A model generated the notes under the pieces. The model was not told the DNA's origin. It worked only from the letters and a program-made list of their open reading frames with translations, and ran no database searches. A stretch of 47,627 bases of DNA from CAYYNQ01 sp964473105. Lineage in GTDB: Bacteria; Sumerlaeota; Sumerlaeia; MVZB01. The stretch covers positions 1-47,627 of the forward strand of contig CAYYNQ010000010.1 of assembly GCA_964473105.1 (NCBI GenBank). The letters run 5' to 3'. The position numbers and the translations under genes are program-made. Below are positions 41,625 to 47,627 of the stretch, one piece after another (the first letter of the stretch is position 1; every line of letters begins with the position of its first letter).

Positions 41625-43529
41625 ATGAGAGGCAACCCGCTCGTATTTCTGGGTCTTTTTTCGATCACCTGGGTCCATTCGTCCGTGATGCCGGCCGGAA
41701 TGATATTCACGGATGTCACCATTCAGGCAGGGATTACACATCCGCATGTACCGAGCACCCTGGGATCCGGGTCCCCGTTACAGTGGCAACACAACATGGT
41801 CACGGGCGGTGCTGCGGCCGAGGATTTCGATGGGGACGGGTGGCTGGATCTTCTCGTGCTTGGGGGGCATCAGCGTCCCCCGTACCTGTACATGAATAAT
41901 CGGGACGGGACATTTTCCAATGAAGCGGTGTTGCGTGGGATCCAGTTTCAGATGTTCACACCCGCTGGCGCGGCAGCGGCCGATTTTGACAATGACGGGG
42001 ACATCGATATTTGTGTCACCGAGCAGTTCGGGCCGCATTATCTTCTGATCAATGATGGTAGGGGACATTTCGCGCCCAGCAGCACGACGCAACTTTCTTG
42101 GCCCGCGGAAATGGGGGCGAGCCCCAGCTGGGGCGATGTTGATAATGACGGCCTGCTGGACCTGGTCATCGCGGCCTGGTCCCCTTCTCGCGCGGGTGGG
42201 GAAAATCCCGGGAATCTGGTCGTCTACAGGAACAACGGCGGAGGGGATCTCATGGCCTATCCGTTCAGGACTCAACCCTATCGTGAAGTTTACAGTTTCA
42301 CACCACGGTTTGCAGACCTGAATAATGACCTCCGCCAGGACCTCCCGGTCACCAATGATTTTCGCAGATCACAAATTTACATGAACCAGGGCGACAGTCT
42401 CTTCGAGCGGGGCACCCCGATCAACGGAACCGGCAGAGACGAGAACGGCATGGGTTCAGCCATTGGGGATTATGACAACGATGGCGACCTGGACTGGTTT
42501 GTTTCCAGCATCTTCGACAGCGTTCCCAATTCCGAGTTCAACTGGGGAATCACCGGCAACCGCCTTTACCGGAACAGGGGTGACGGTACATTCGAGGACG
42601 TAACCGAGATGGCGGGTGTCCGTAACGGCAACTGGGGATGGGGAAGCGGTTTCGGGGATCTTGACAACGACGGCGACCTGGACCTTTACCAGGTCAACGG
42701 CTGGCCCGATGACTGGGCGGGGGATGAAATCATCGAGAAATGGAATAACAAGCCCGCCGTTCTCTTTGAAAACCTGGGCAACGGTACGTTCACGGAAACA
42801 GCAATGACATCGGGCGTTGATCATCACGGTCAGGGACGGGGGGTGATTCTTTTTGACCCGGACAACAACGGGAAACTCGACATCTTCATGACCAACAACC
42901 AGGCCCTGGTCCGTAACGGACAGACATGGGATCGTCTGCCCGCCCTGCCCGTTCTCTACCGCAATGACACCGATAATGGCAACCACTGGCTGAAGGTAGG
43001 GCTGGAAGGATCCCCGCCTTTCCATTCGCATGGAATCGGTTCCCGGGTTTACATCCGGACCTCTTCGGGTTTACAGATGCGTGAGCTTCATGCATCTTCT
43101 GGATATATGGCACAGGAGGCGGGCCGAATCGCGCATTTCGGGCTGGGTGAGGCCATGGTTGTTGAGGAGGTCAGGGCCGAGTGGGTCAACGGTGACGCCA
43201 CCCTCGTCATGGGTATCGGGGTCGATCAGGCGGTAACCCTTCAGAGTCCGGTGGCGAAAATATCCAGTCGCAAGGTCGAGGTCGGAGATCAGGTCACAGC
43301 CATGGTGGCAGATGATGTTCCCAAGTTGCAGATCCTGAAATGGGTTATCGGGAATACGGAGTACGATGACCCCGTGACCTATACGTTCAACACGCCTGGC
43401 GAGGAGACATTACGGCTGAACAGGCTTGCCCCGGATGGGGAAACGCTGCTCTATTCCGAGATTTATCGTATCCAGGTGCTGGCATCGGATAACAGGGTCC
43501 AGGCCCCGTTTTGGCTGGGGCTGGACTGA
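41625..43529 (+). CDS. Secreted FG-GAP/VCBS seven-blade propeller with UnbV domain
   Basis: A 634-residue CRTAC1-like protein. Seven calcium-binding repeats of the D-x-D-x-D-G type are visible: DFDGDGWLD, DFDNDGDID, DVDNDGLLD, DLNNDLRQD (degenerate), DYDNDGDLD, DLDNDGDLD and DPDNNGKLD. These are enough for one complete integrin-like propeller. An ASPIC/UnbV domain follows (about 450-540: SHGIGSRVYI, QMRELHASSGYMAQ, HFGLGEA). A small C-terminal beta domain closes the protein. An export signal starts at MRGNPLVFLGLFSITW. The ATG at 41625 is preferred to the TTG just before it. It probably binds an extracellular ligand in a calcium-dependent way; the partner is unknown. Confidence 0.8.
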   Translation: MRGNPLVFLGLFSITWVHSSVMPAGMIFTDVTIQAGITHPHVPSTLGSGSPLQWQHNMVTGGAAAEDFDGDGWLDLLVLGGHQRPPYLYMNNRDGTFSNEAVLRGIQFQMFTPAGAAAADFDNDGDIDICVTEQFGPHYLLINDGRGHFAPSSTTQLSWPAEMGASPSWGDVDNDGLLDLVIAAWSPSRAGGENPGNLVVYRNNGGGDLMAYPFRTQPYREVYSFTPRFADLNNDLRQDLPVTNDFRRSQIYMNQGDSLFERGTPINGTGRDENGMGSAIGDYDNDGDLDWFVSSIFDSVPNSEFNWGITGNRLYRNRGDGTFEDVTEMAGVRNGNWGWGSGFGDLDNDGDLDLYQVNGWPDDWAGDEIIEKWNNKPAVLFENLGNGTFTETAMTSGVDHHGQGRGVILFDPDNNGKLDIFMTNNQALVRNGQTWDRLPALPVLYRNDTDNGNHWLKVGLEGSPPFHSHGIGSRVYIRTSSGLQMRELHASSGYMAQEAGRIAHFGLGEAMVVEEVRAEWVNGDATLVMGIGVDQAVTLQSPVAKISSRKVEVGDQVTAMVADDVPKLQILKWVIGNTEYDDPVTYTFNTPGEETLRLNRLAPDGETLLYSEIYRIQVLASDNRVQAPFWLGLD

Positions 43530-43714
43530 ATGAGCATCAAACGAGAGTATAACTATATACCTTTTCATAACGTTGTTTATTCAAAGGTTGGATTCCCATA
43601 CTGAATCGAGTTCTTTGCAGCCTCCCCCTGGGAATTGAACCACGGGGCAGCCGGCAGTACGGTCCATATTCCCAATCCGTCGGGATACAACTGGTTCCGC
43701 CATCGCCTGATCCT

Positions 43715-43731
43715 CCCGGGCGACGCCCGGG
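43715..43731 (+). terminator. GC-rich hairpin, possible terminator of the 39576-43529 transcript
   Basis: CCCGGGC and GCCCGGG form a perfect 7 bp stem around a 3-base loop. The first T-rich bases (TATTTT) come about 9 bases later, so it is not a canonical intrinsic terminator. Confidence 0.35.
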
Positions 43732-44020
43732 GGCGGCCGTATTTTCTAGCAGGGTGTTACGGGTACGCACTTTTTCGCGAAACCCTCCCGGAGAGAACAA
43801 GGAGGCGTGTCACCGGGGCGTTGGCAGCATTCTGGTGAGGGGGAAGCTTTCCGAGGTATGATCTTGACGCGGGCTGCAACCGCATATAGTCTGGTCCTAC
43901 GGCTTGGAAAACAAGAAATGAAACGCGTATTTTGGGACATGGTGTTTGCCGCCGGGCCGTGACACGGGACATTCCTGTTGAAATATCCTGCCTGCTTCCA
44001 TCCATGTCCGGGTGTCCGTC

Positions 44021-44113
44021 ATGCATTCAAAAAACATACTGAAAAACTTATACAAGACCCTTTACGCCATCCGCGTTTTTGAGACCCGCTATTCTGGCGG
44101 CGATATTGCCTGA
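44021..44113 (+). pseudogene. Fragment resembling dehydrogenase E1 alpha N-terminus
   Basis: A 30-codon open frame reads MHSKNILKNLYKTLYAIRVF, then ETRYSGGDIA and a stop. The pattern LY..L..IR.FE is characteristic of the start of the alpha subunit of pyruvate and branched-chain keto acid dehydrogenases. No continuation is found after the stop, and no ribosome site precedes the ATG. It may be the leftover start of a deleted gene; chance similarity cannot be excluded in so short a stretch. Confidence 0.45.
44026..44054 (+). promoter_or_regulatory. Possible promoter for the transaldolase-like gene
   Basis: TTCAAA (44026-44031) and TATACA (44049-44054) are 17 bp apart, about 140 bp before the start codon. 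The site lies within the E1 alpha-like fragment, so it may have arisen after that gene decayed. Confidence 0.35.
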
Positions 44114-44194
44114 CGGGTTTTTCAGGTGCCGGGCAAGGGGGTCGTGATCATCATTGATTGAGAGAAAAGGAAACCAGGTAGGAGGACACGAACA

Positions 44195-45244
44195 ATGGGT
44201 TCAGATTATTTCCGGCAGGTGACCGAAACAACCCCGACGCGGTTCTGGATCAACAACCCCAGTGCAGGGGAGATGGAAAGGGCGATCGATGCCGGTGCAA
44301 TAAGCTGCACCACCAATCCCGCCTATTGTTCAAAGCTGCTCAGGAGTGAGCCGCAGTATATTCATGGCGTTATCGACCGGGTCATTGCAACAGTCGACAA
44401 TGACGATGAGGCGGCCGATCTGGTCTACCAGGAGTGTGCCGCACGAATCATGAAGGGTTTCCTGCCTCTCCATGAGCAGAGCGGCAGGGTCGACGGCTGG
44501 GTCACCATCCAGGATGATCCGCGGCGGGACGAGGATGCGAAGGCGATCATGGATGCGACCCTGCGGCATGCGAAGCTTGGCAGGAACTACATGGCGAAAA
44601 TACCCGTGATTTCATCGGGGATTGCCAGTATCGGGGAATTGGTCAGGCGTGATATGGCCGTGTGTGCCACGGAAATGTTCTCCGTTGCCCAGACCCTGCA
44701 GATTTGCGAGCTTTATCAGGGCGCGAGCCAGGCGTGCGGGAAGCATCCAGTATTTTATATCACCCACATAACCGGTATCTTTGACGAATATCTCAGGGGT
44801 GTCGCGCAGAGCAACGGAATTGACATTGATCCGGGCGTGCTTGATCAGGCGGGGTGTATTGTGGCGCGCAGGGTTCATGACATCATCCGGGAACGGGGAT
44901 ATGAGGCGACGCTGATGGGTGGTGGTGCACGGGGAGTTCACCATTTCACGGAATTCGTCGGCGGCAATTTCCACATCACGATCAACTGGAGCACGGCCCG
45001 GGAACTGATGGATGCGGAGATACCTGTCGCCTCGCGTATTGATGCTGAAGCACCTCCTGGCGTTGTCGAGGAACTTCGCAGCAAACTGCCCGATTTTCGC
45101 AAGGCGTATGACGAGGATGGTCTTTCCGTGGAGGAATTCCAGACATTTGGGCCCGTGCAGCACTTTCGCAACGAATTTGTAAACGGTTACCAAAAATTAC
45201 TTGATGAAATCGCCCGACGACGCATATTGCTGGGGGTTGGATGA
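44195..45244 (+). CDS. Transaldolase-family enzyme
   Basis: A 349-residue cytoplasmic protein. It shows the family motif TTNP (T39-T40-N41-P42) and NYMAKIPV with Lys135 as the likely Schiff-base lysine. The segment SGIASIGELV follows as in transaldolases. It differs from housekeeping transaldolase by a long C-terminal part (about 230-349) that includes HHFTEFVGGNFHITINWST. It may therefore act on another sugar or as a fructose-6-phosphate or deoxy-sugar aldolase; this cannot be decided here. GTAGGAGGA precedes the ATG. It is followed by a VOC-fold gene after 32 bp and then by a sugar symporter, which suggests a sugar catabolic unit. Confidence 0.75.
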   Translation: MGSDYFRQVTETTPTRFWINNPSAGEMERAIDAGAISCTTNPAYCSKLLRSEPQYIHGVIDRVIATVDNDDEAADLVYQECAARIMKGFLPLHEQSGRVDGWVTIQDDPRRDEDAKAIMDATLRHAKLGRNYMAKIPVISSGIASIGELVRRDMAVCATEMFSVAQTLQICELYQGASQACGKHPVFYITHITGIFDEYLRGVAQSNGIDIDPGVLDQAGCIVARRVHDIIRERGYEATLMGGGARGVHHFTEFVGGNFHITINWSTARELMDAEIPVASRIDAEAPPGVVEELRSKLPDFRKAYDEDGLSVEEFQTFGPVQHFRNEFVNGYQKLLDEIARRRILLGVG

Positions 45245-45276
45245 GCTGATGCGATATTGCCCCGGGATTTGTGCAT

Positions 45277-45825
45277 ATGACATCGCTTTGTGATAGCCTC
45301 GAAGCTTGTTGGCCATTGGGCGGGATGAACAGGCGGGAGACCTGGGTGCAGCTACAGGGGAAGATGGAGGCATGCCTGCTTGAAAATGGGATTTTGAACG
45401 CCTCCTTTGGCCATTATGGCATTGTCGTATCGAATATCGATCGATCACTCGACGTCTTGTTTGAACGGATGAGTGAAAGGCCGGGCATGATGCGGCGTGA
45501 CTGGGTTGAGTCGTATCATGTTCATGTGGCCCGCTTTGAAATTGAAGGGACGGAGGTCGAGTTCCTGGAACCGGGGGGGGACAGTTTCTTTGATGATGCC
45601 CTGCATAATCTAGGGGAAGGACTCCAGCACATGGCCTTTGAGGTGGATGATATCGAGATGGGGCTGCAGGGCTTGGCAAACAACAGGGTTGAGCTTGTTG
45701 ACAGGGAGCCCCGCAGGGGATCGCACGGGAAAATCGCCTTTGCCCGACCGCGGGCCTTCGAGCCGATTTACCTGGAGGTTTATCAGCCCATTCGAGATGG
45801 GAATCCGGGCCACTCGCCTCAATAG
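45277..45825 (+). CDS. VOC (glyoxalase-fold) metalloenzyme
   Basis: A 182-residue protein of the vicinal oxygen chelate superfamily, which includes glyoxalase I and methylmalonyl-CoA epimerase. The likely metal ligands are H46 in FGHYGIVV, H118 in GLQHMAFEVDD and E167 in YLEVYQP. The spacing fits the methylmalonyl-CoA epimerase type, but the exact reaction is not clear. The start is uncertain: the ATG at 45277 is used here, while ATGs at 45325 and 45364 would also keep the fold. It follows the transaldolase-like gene and ends in a clear terminator, so these two genes probably form one transcript. Confidence 0.7.
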   Translation: MTSLCDSLEACWPLGGMNRRETWVQLQGKMEACLLENGILNASFGHYGIVVSNIDRSLDVLFERMSERPGMMRRDWVESYHVHVARFEIEGTEVEFLEPGGDSFFDDALHNLGEGLQHMAFEVDDIEMGLQGLANNRVELVDREPRRGSHGKIAFARPRAFEPIYLEVYQPIRDGNPGHSPQ

Positions 45826-45839
45826 GCGCCCATTCGTTG

Positions 45840-45870
45840 AACGGCCCGACGAGTCGGGCCGTTTCGGTTT
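45840..45870 (+). terminator. Intrinsic terminator after the VOC gene
   Basis: AACGGCCCGA and TCGGGCCGTT form a perfect 10 bp stem around a CGAG loop, followed by TCGGTTT. It lies 15 bp after the VOC stop codon. Confidence 0.85.
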
Positions 45871-45983
45871 GAATTGACATCATGCGGGATCAAGGGGTCC
45901 CCTATGATCAAGGACACATTCTTGGCGCTCAAAAATGCGGGGATTTACGATAAATTCGCGGCGGTGCAGAATAAACACTGGGG

Positions 45984-46013
45984 TTGACGGTTGATTATGC
46001 AGGATAGAATCCT
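45984..46013 (+). promoter_or_regulatory. Possible promoter and operator for the sugar symporter
   Basis: TTGACG (45984-45989) and TAGAAT (46005-46010) match the consensus well but are only 15 bp apart. The inverted repeat AGGAT-AGA-ATCCT (46001-46013) covers the -10 element and could bind a repressor. It lies just before the start codon at 46032, so the leader would be very short. Confidence 0.35.
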
Positions 46014-46031
46014 GTTGAGGGATGGTGATTG

Positions 46032-47078
46032 ATGTTTCCTTTTCTGGGTATATTTTTTCACGCGCTGGGAGGAATGGGCTCGGCAAGCTTTTACGTGCCT
46101 CTGCGACGGGTTCGTGGATGGGCATGGGAAAGTTACTGGTTGGCCCAGGGTCTCATTGCCTGGGTGCTGGCCCCGGTATTGGCAGCCTGGATCACGGTCC
46201 CCGACCTGGTTGAAGTCTTTGCGAACAGCCCCCTCAGGAATATCGTGTGGAGTTACATCTGGGGGGCACTCTGGGGGATCGGCGCACTGACCTTTGGATT
46301 GACCATGCGCTATCTTGGCCTGTCGCTCGGGAATGCAATTTCCCTGGGATTCTGCTCAATGTTTGGCACGCTCATCCCCCCGATTTATAAGGGGGATTTT
46401 CCAGAACTGATTACAACCCAATCAGGATGGGTGATCCTGTCCGGAATTGGGGTCTGTCTTGCAGGTATAGCCCTTTGCGGCTGGGCCGGTGTCCGCAAGG
46501 AAAGCGAACAGACCGACCGGGAAAGGGAGGTCGGCGTCCAGGAGTATGCGCTCGGCAAGGGTATTATAGTGGCGATCATTGCGGGTGTCATGAGTTCCTG
46601 CTTTGCATACGGGATCGCCGCCGGCGAACCCATCGCTGAGCAGGCATTGAAGGCCGGAGCCCCGGTATTGTTTCAAAACAGCCCGATTTTTGTCTTCATC
46701 TGCCTGGGTGGGTTCACTACGAACCTTTTCTATTGCCTGTTTTTGAACCGGCGAAACAAATCGCTGGCAGACTATTGCGCGGGGCCGGCGGATCGGTTGA
46801 CCGCTAATTACGGCTGGGTCACGCTGGCTGGTCTTCTTTGGTACTGCCAGTTCCTTTTCTATGGAATGGGCGAGACGCAAATGGGCGAGTTCGGATTCAC
46901 CAGTTTCAGCGTGCACATGGCGTTTATCATTATCTTCGGCAATCTGTGGGGGATTTTTTGCCGAGAATGGACCGGGTCCAGTCGAAAGACATGGGCTCTG
47001 GTCTGGTCCGGGATCGGGGTATTGATTATTTCAACCTTCATCATCAGCCTGGGCAACAAGCTGGGATCAGTAACCTGA
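46032..47078 (+). CDS. rhaT: RhaT-type L-rhamnose/proton symporter
   Basis: A 348-residue membrane protein with about ten hydrophobic helices. It matches the RhaT family in length and in segments such as GSASFYVPLRRVRGWAWESY, SYIWGALWGIGALTFGLTMRYLG and LGNAISLG. The end, LIISTFIISLGN, is also typical. RhaT imports L-rhamnose or L-lyxose with protons; the exact sugar here is not certain. The ATG at 46032 is preferred to TTG at 46029, with GAGGGATGG upstream. It comes after a terminator and so is transcribed separately from the transaldolase/VOC pair. It is the only obvious sugar importer in the window. Confidence 0.88.
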   Translation: MFPFLGIFFHALGGMGSASFYVPLRRVRGWAWESYWLAQGLIAWVLAPVLAAWITVPDLVEVFANSPLRNIVWSYIWGALWGIGALTFGLTMRYLGLSLGNAISLGFCSMFGTLIPPIYKGDFPELITTQSGWVILSGIGVCLAGIALCGWAGVRKESEQTDREREVGVQEYALGKGIIVAIIAGVMSSCFAYGIAAGEPIAEQALKAGAPVLFQNSPIFVFICLGGFTTNLFYCLFLNRRNKSLADYCAGPADRLTANYGWVTLAGLLWYCQFLFYGMGETQMGEFGFTSFSVHMAFIIIFGNLWGIFCREWTGSSRKTWALVWSGIGVLIISTFIISLGNKLGSVT

Positions 47079-47457
47079 TGCCGATGTTACCCGACCCTGT
47101 GAATTCCTGGGAGCAGGTCCTTTGAATACAGGGCCAACGAATGGTTTGCGGGGATCCACCCGTCGTGTAACCCATAGGCGAACCGGCATTCCAATCATCC
47201 CAGCGTTTTCTCCCATGCAGGGCTGGGTCCTGCCGCAAAAATCCCCATGATTCCTGCATGTGGAAAAACTGCCGTTCTATTGCATGATGCAGTTTAGGCC
47301 GGCCGACATCACTGCAGGTGAGATAACGGTAAATATACTGGATAGTTTCCCAGGATGGATGGTAACCTCATGTCATCATTGAAGTTGGATGGACGTTTCC
47401 GGGTATGCGGGCCGGTAGTAGGGCGTCACGTTCGTTCGCGATGGGAGCCTCAGGGCA
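47079..47457. other. Intergenic region of 379 bp
   Basis: A TATACT at about 47335 could be a -10 element but lacks a good -35. I see no gene, hairpin or RNA that I can support. Confidence 0.4.
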
Positions 47458-47627
47458 ATGAGCGATATGAAACCACGGGAGAGAGTCCACTGCGTATTGG
47501 CCGGGGAAATACCCGATCGTGTGCCGTATTTTGAAGTTGCGGTTGATTATCCGTGGATCTGCCAGTTGTTGGGCCGGCAATTGGGGGCCGATGAGAATTT
47601 TGAATCGGGCGAGTACCTGACCAACGA
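47458..47627 (+). CDS. Uroporphyrinogen-decarboxylase-family protein, N-terminal part
   Basis: The gene runs out of the window after 56 codons. The N-terminus MSDMKPRERVHCVLAGEIPD followed by RVPYFE is typical of the UROD/MtaA/CmuA family, where KPRERV..AL.GE.PDRVP is the usual start. In environmental bacteria many of these proteins are not heme enzymes but methyltransferases or enzymes of unknown role near sugar-use genes. The rest is not visible, so the subgroup cannot be assigned. The ATG at 47458 matches the normal start of the family. Confidence 0.75.
   Translation, partial: MSDMKPRERVHCVLAGEIPDRVPYFEVAVDYPWICQLLGRQLGADENFESGEYLTN

Larger units (their letters stand above)
43530..44194. 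other. Intergenic region of 665 bp with hairpin and gene fragment
   Basis: The longest gap in the window. It contains a GC-rich hairpin at 43715-43731, a fragment resembling the start of a dehydrogenase E1 alpha gene at 44021-44113, and a promoter-like site at 44026-44054. A TTGACG at 43864 with TATAGT 15 bp downstream is too closely spaced to claim. The rest shows nothing I can support. Confidence 0.5.

Noticed and set aside
43620..43660. tRNA T-arm-like GGTTCAATTCCC on the minus strand
   Set aside because: The flanking bases do not pair as a T-stem, and no acceptor, D or anticodon arm can be built.
43635..43838. Another GH127-like tail (RETLPERTRRRVTGALAAFW)
   Set aside because: Only TL and RVT match, with wrong spacing; it could easily be chance.
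45874..45908. Promoter TTGACA ... TATGAT after the VOC terminator
   Set aside because: The spacer is 23 bp, too long for a normal sigma70 promoter.

Overview
The window is GC-rich bacterial DNA, densely packed with long genes for exported proteins. There are no rRNA or tRNA genes, no recognisable insertion sequence and no CRISPR array. Several features point to a large-genome environmental bacterium of the Planctomycetota / Sumerlaeota / Hydrogenedentota type: expanded GH127-like enzymes, very large secreted PQQ-type beta-propellers, several alkaline-phosphatase-superfamily enzymes, an FTLIELL prepilin, Thr-Pro-Glu linkers and a CRTAC1-like FG-GAP protein. The phylum is an inference and cannot be fixed from this sequence alone.

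Left part (1-22.9 kb). The tail of one GH127-like secreted enzyme is followed by a translationally coupled pair of paralogues (480-4651). A convergent minus-strand operon (10421 to 4660) encodes an unrecognised secreted protein, an SGNH-type hydrolase and a roughly 1,040-residue protein with a Rossmann-like head and PQQ-type propellers. On the plus strand there follow a three-gene ABC module joined by ATGA overlaps (thioredoxin-like anchored protein, FtsX/MacB-like permease, LolD-like ATPase), a prepilin gene with its own promoter, a second GH127-like pair (14644-18828), a sulfatase-fold enzyme without the formylglycine cysteine, and a SurA/PpiC-type isomerase. The two GH pairs share a long-plus-short arrangement, as if a two-gene unit had been copied.

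Middle (22.9-32.3 kb). Two related secreted proteins share a domain marked by EGRRHW; one has a single copy, the other a tandem with a TPEP linker. Each is followed by a strong terminator hairpin, and the first also by a CTAT microsatellite. Next is a compact cassette: two alkaline-phosphatase-fold enzymes, a 63-residue protein with a helical ribbon-helix-helix-like region and an LGY tail, and a three-helix membrane protein with Oxa1/EMC3-like topology.

Right part (32.3-47.6 kb). A minus-strand operon encodes two more PQQ-propeller paralogues and a sulfotransferase. Divergent from it are a second large PpiC-type isomerase and a seven-bladed FG-GAP/UnbV protein. The end of the window turns to cytoplasmic sugar metabolism: a transaldolase-like enzyme, a VOC-fold enzyme, a RhaT-type sugar symporter and the start of a uroporphyrinogen-decarboxylase-family gene.

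Together the genes suggest an envelope or extracellular system that processes a complex, possibly arabinose-containing and sulfated, polymer, with its own folding helpers. The most unexpected signal lies between genes. Two decayed 3' ends of GH127-like genes (9140-9204 minus, 14508-14591 plus), a weaker third candidate (39321-39416 plus), and a fragment resembling the start of a dehydrogenase E1 alpha gene (44021-44113) suggest repeated duplication, loss and rearrangement.
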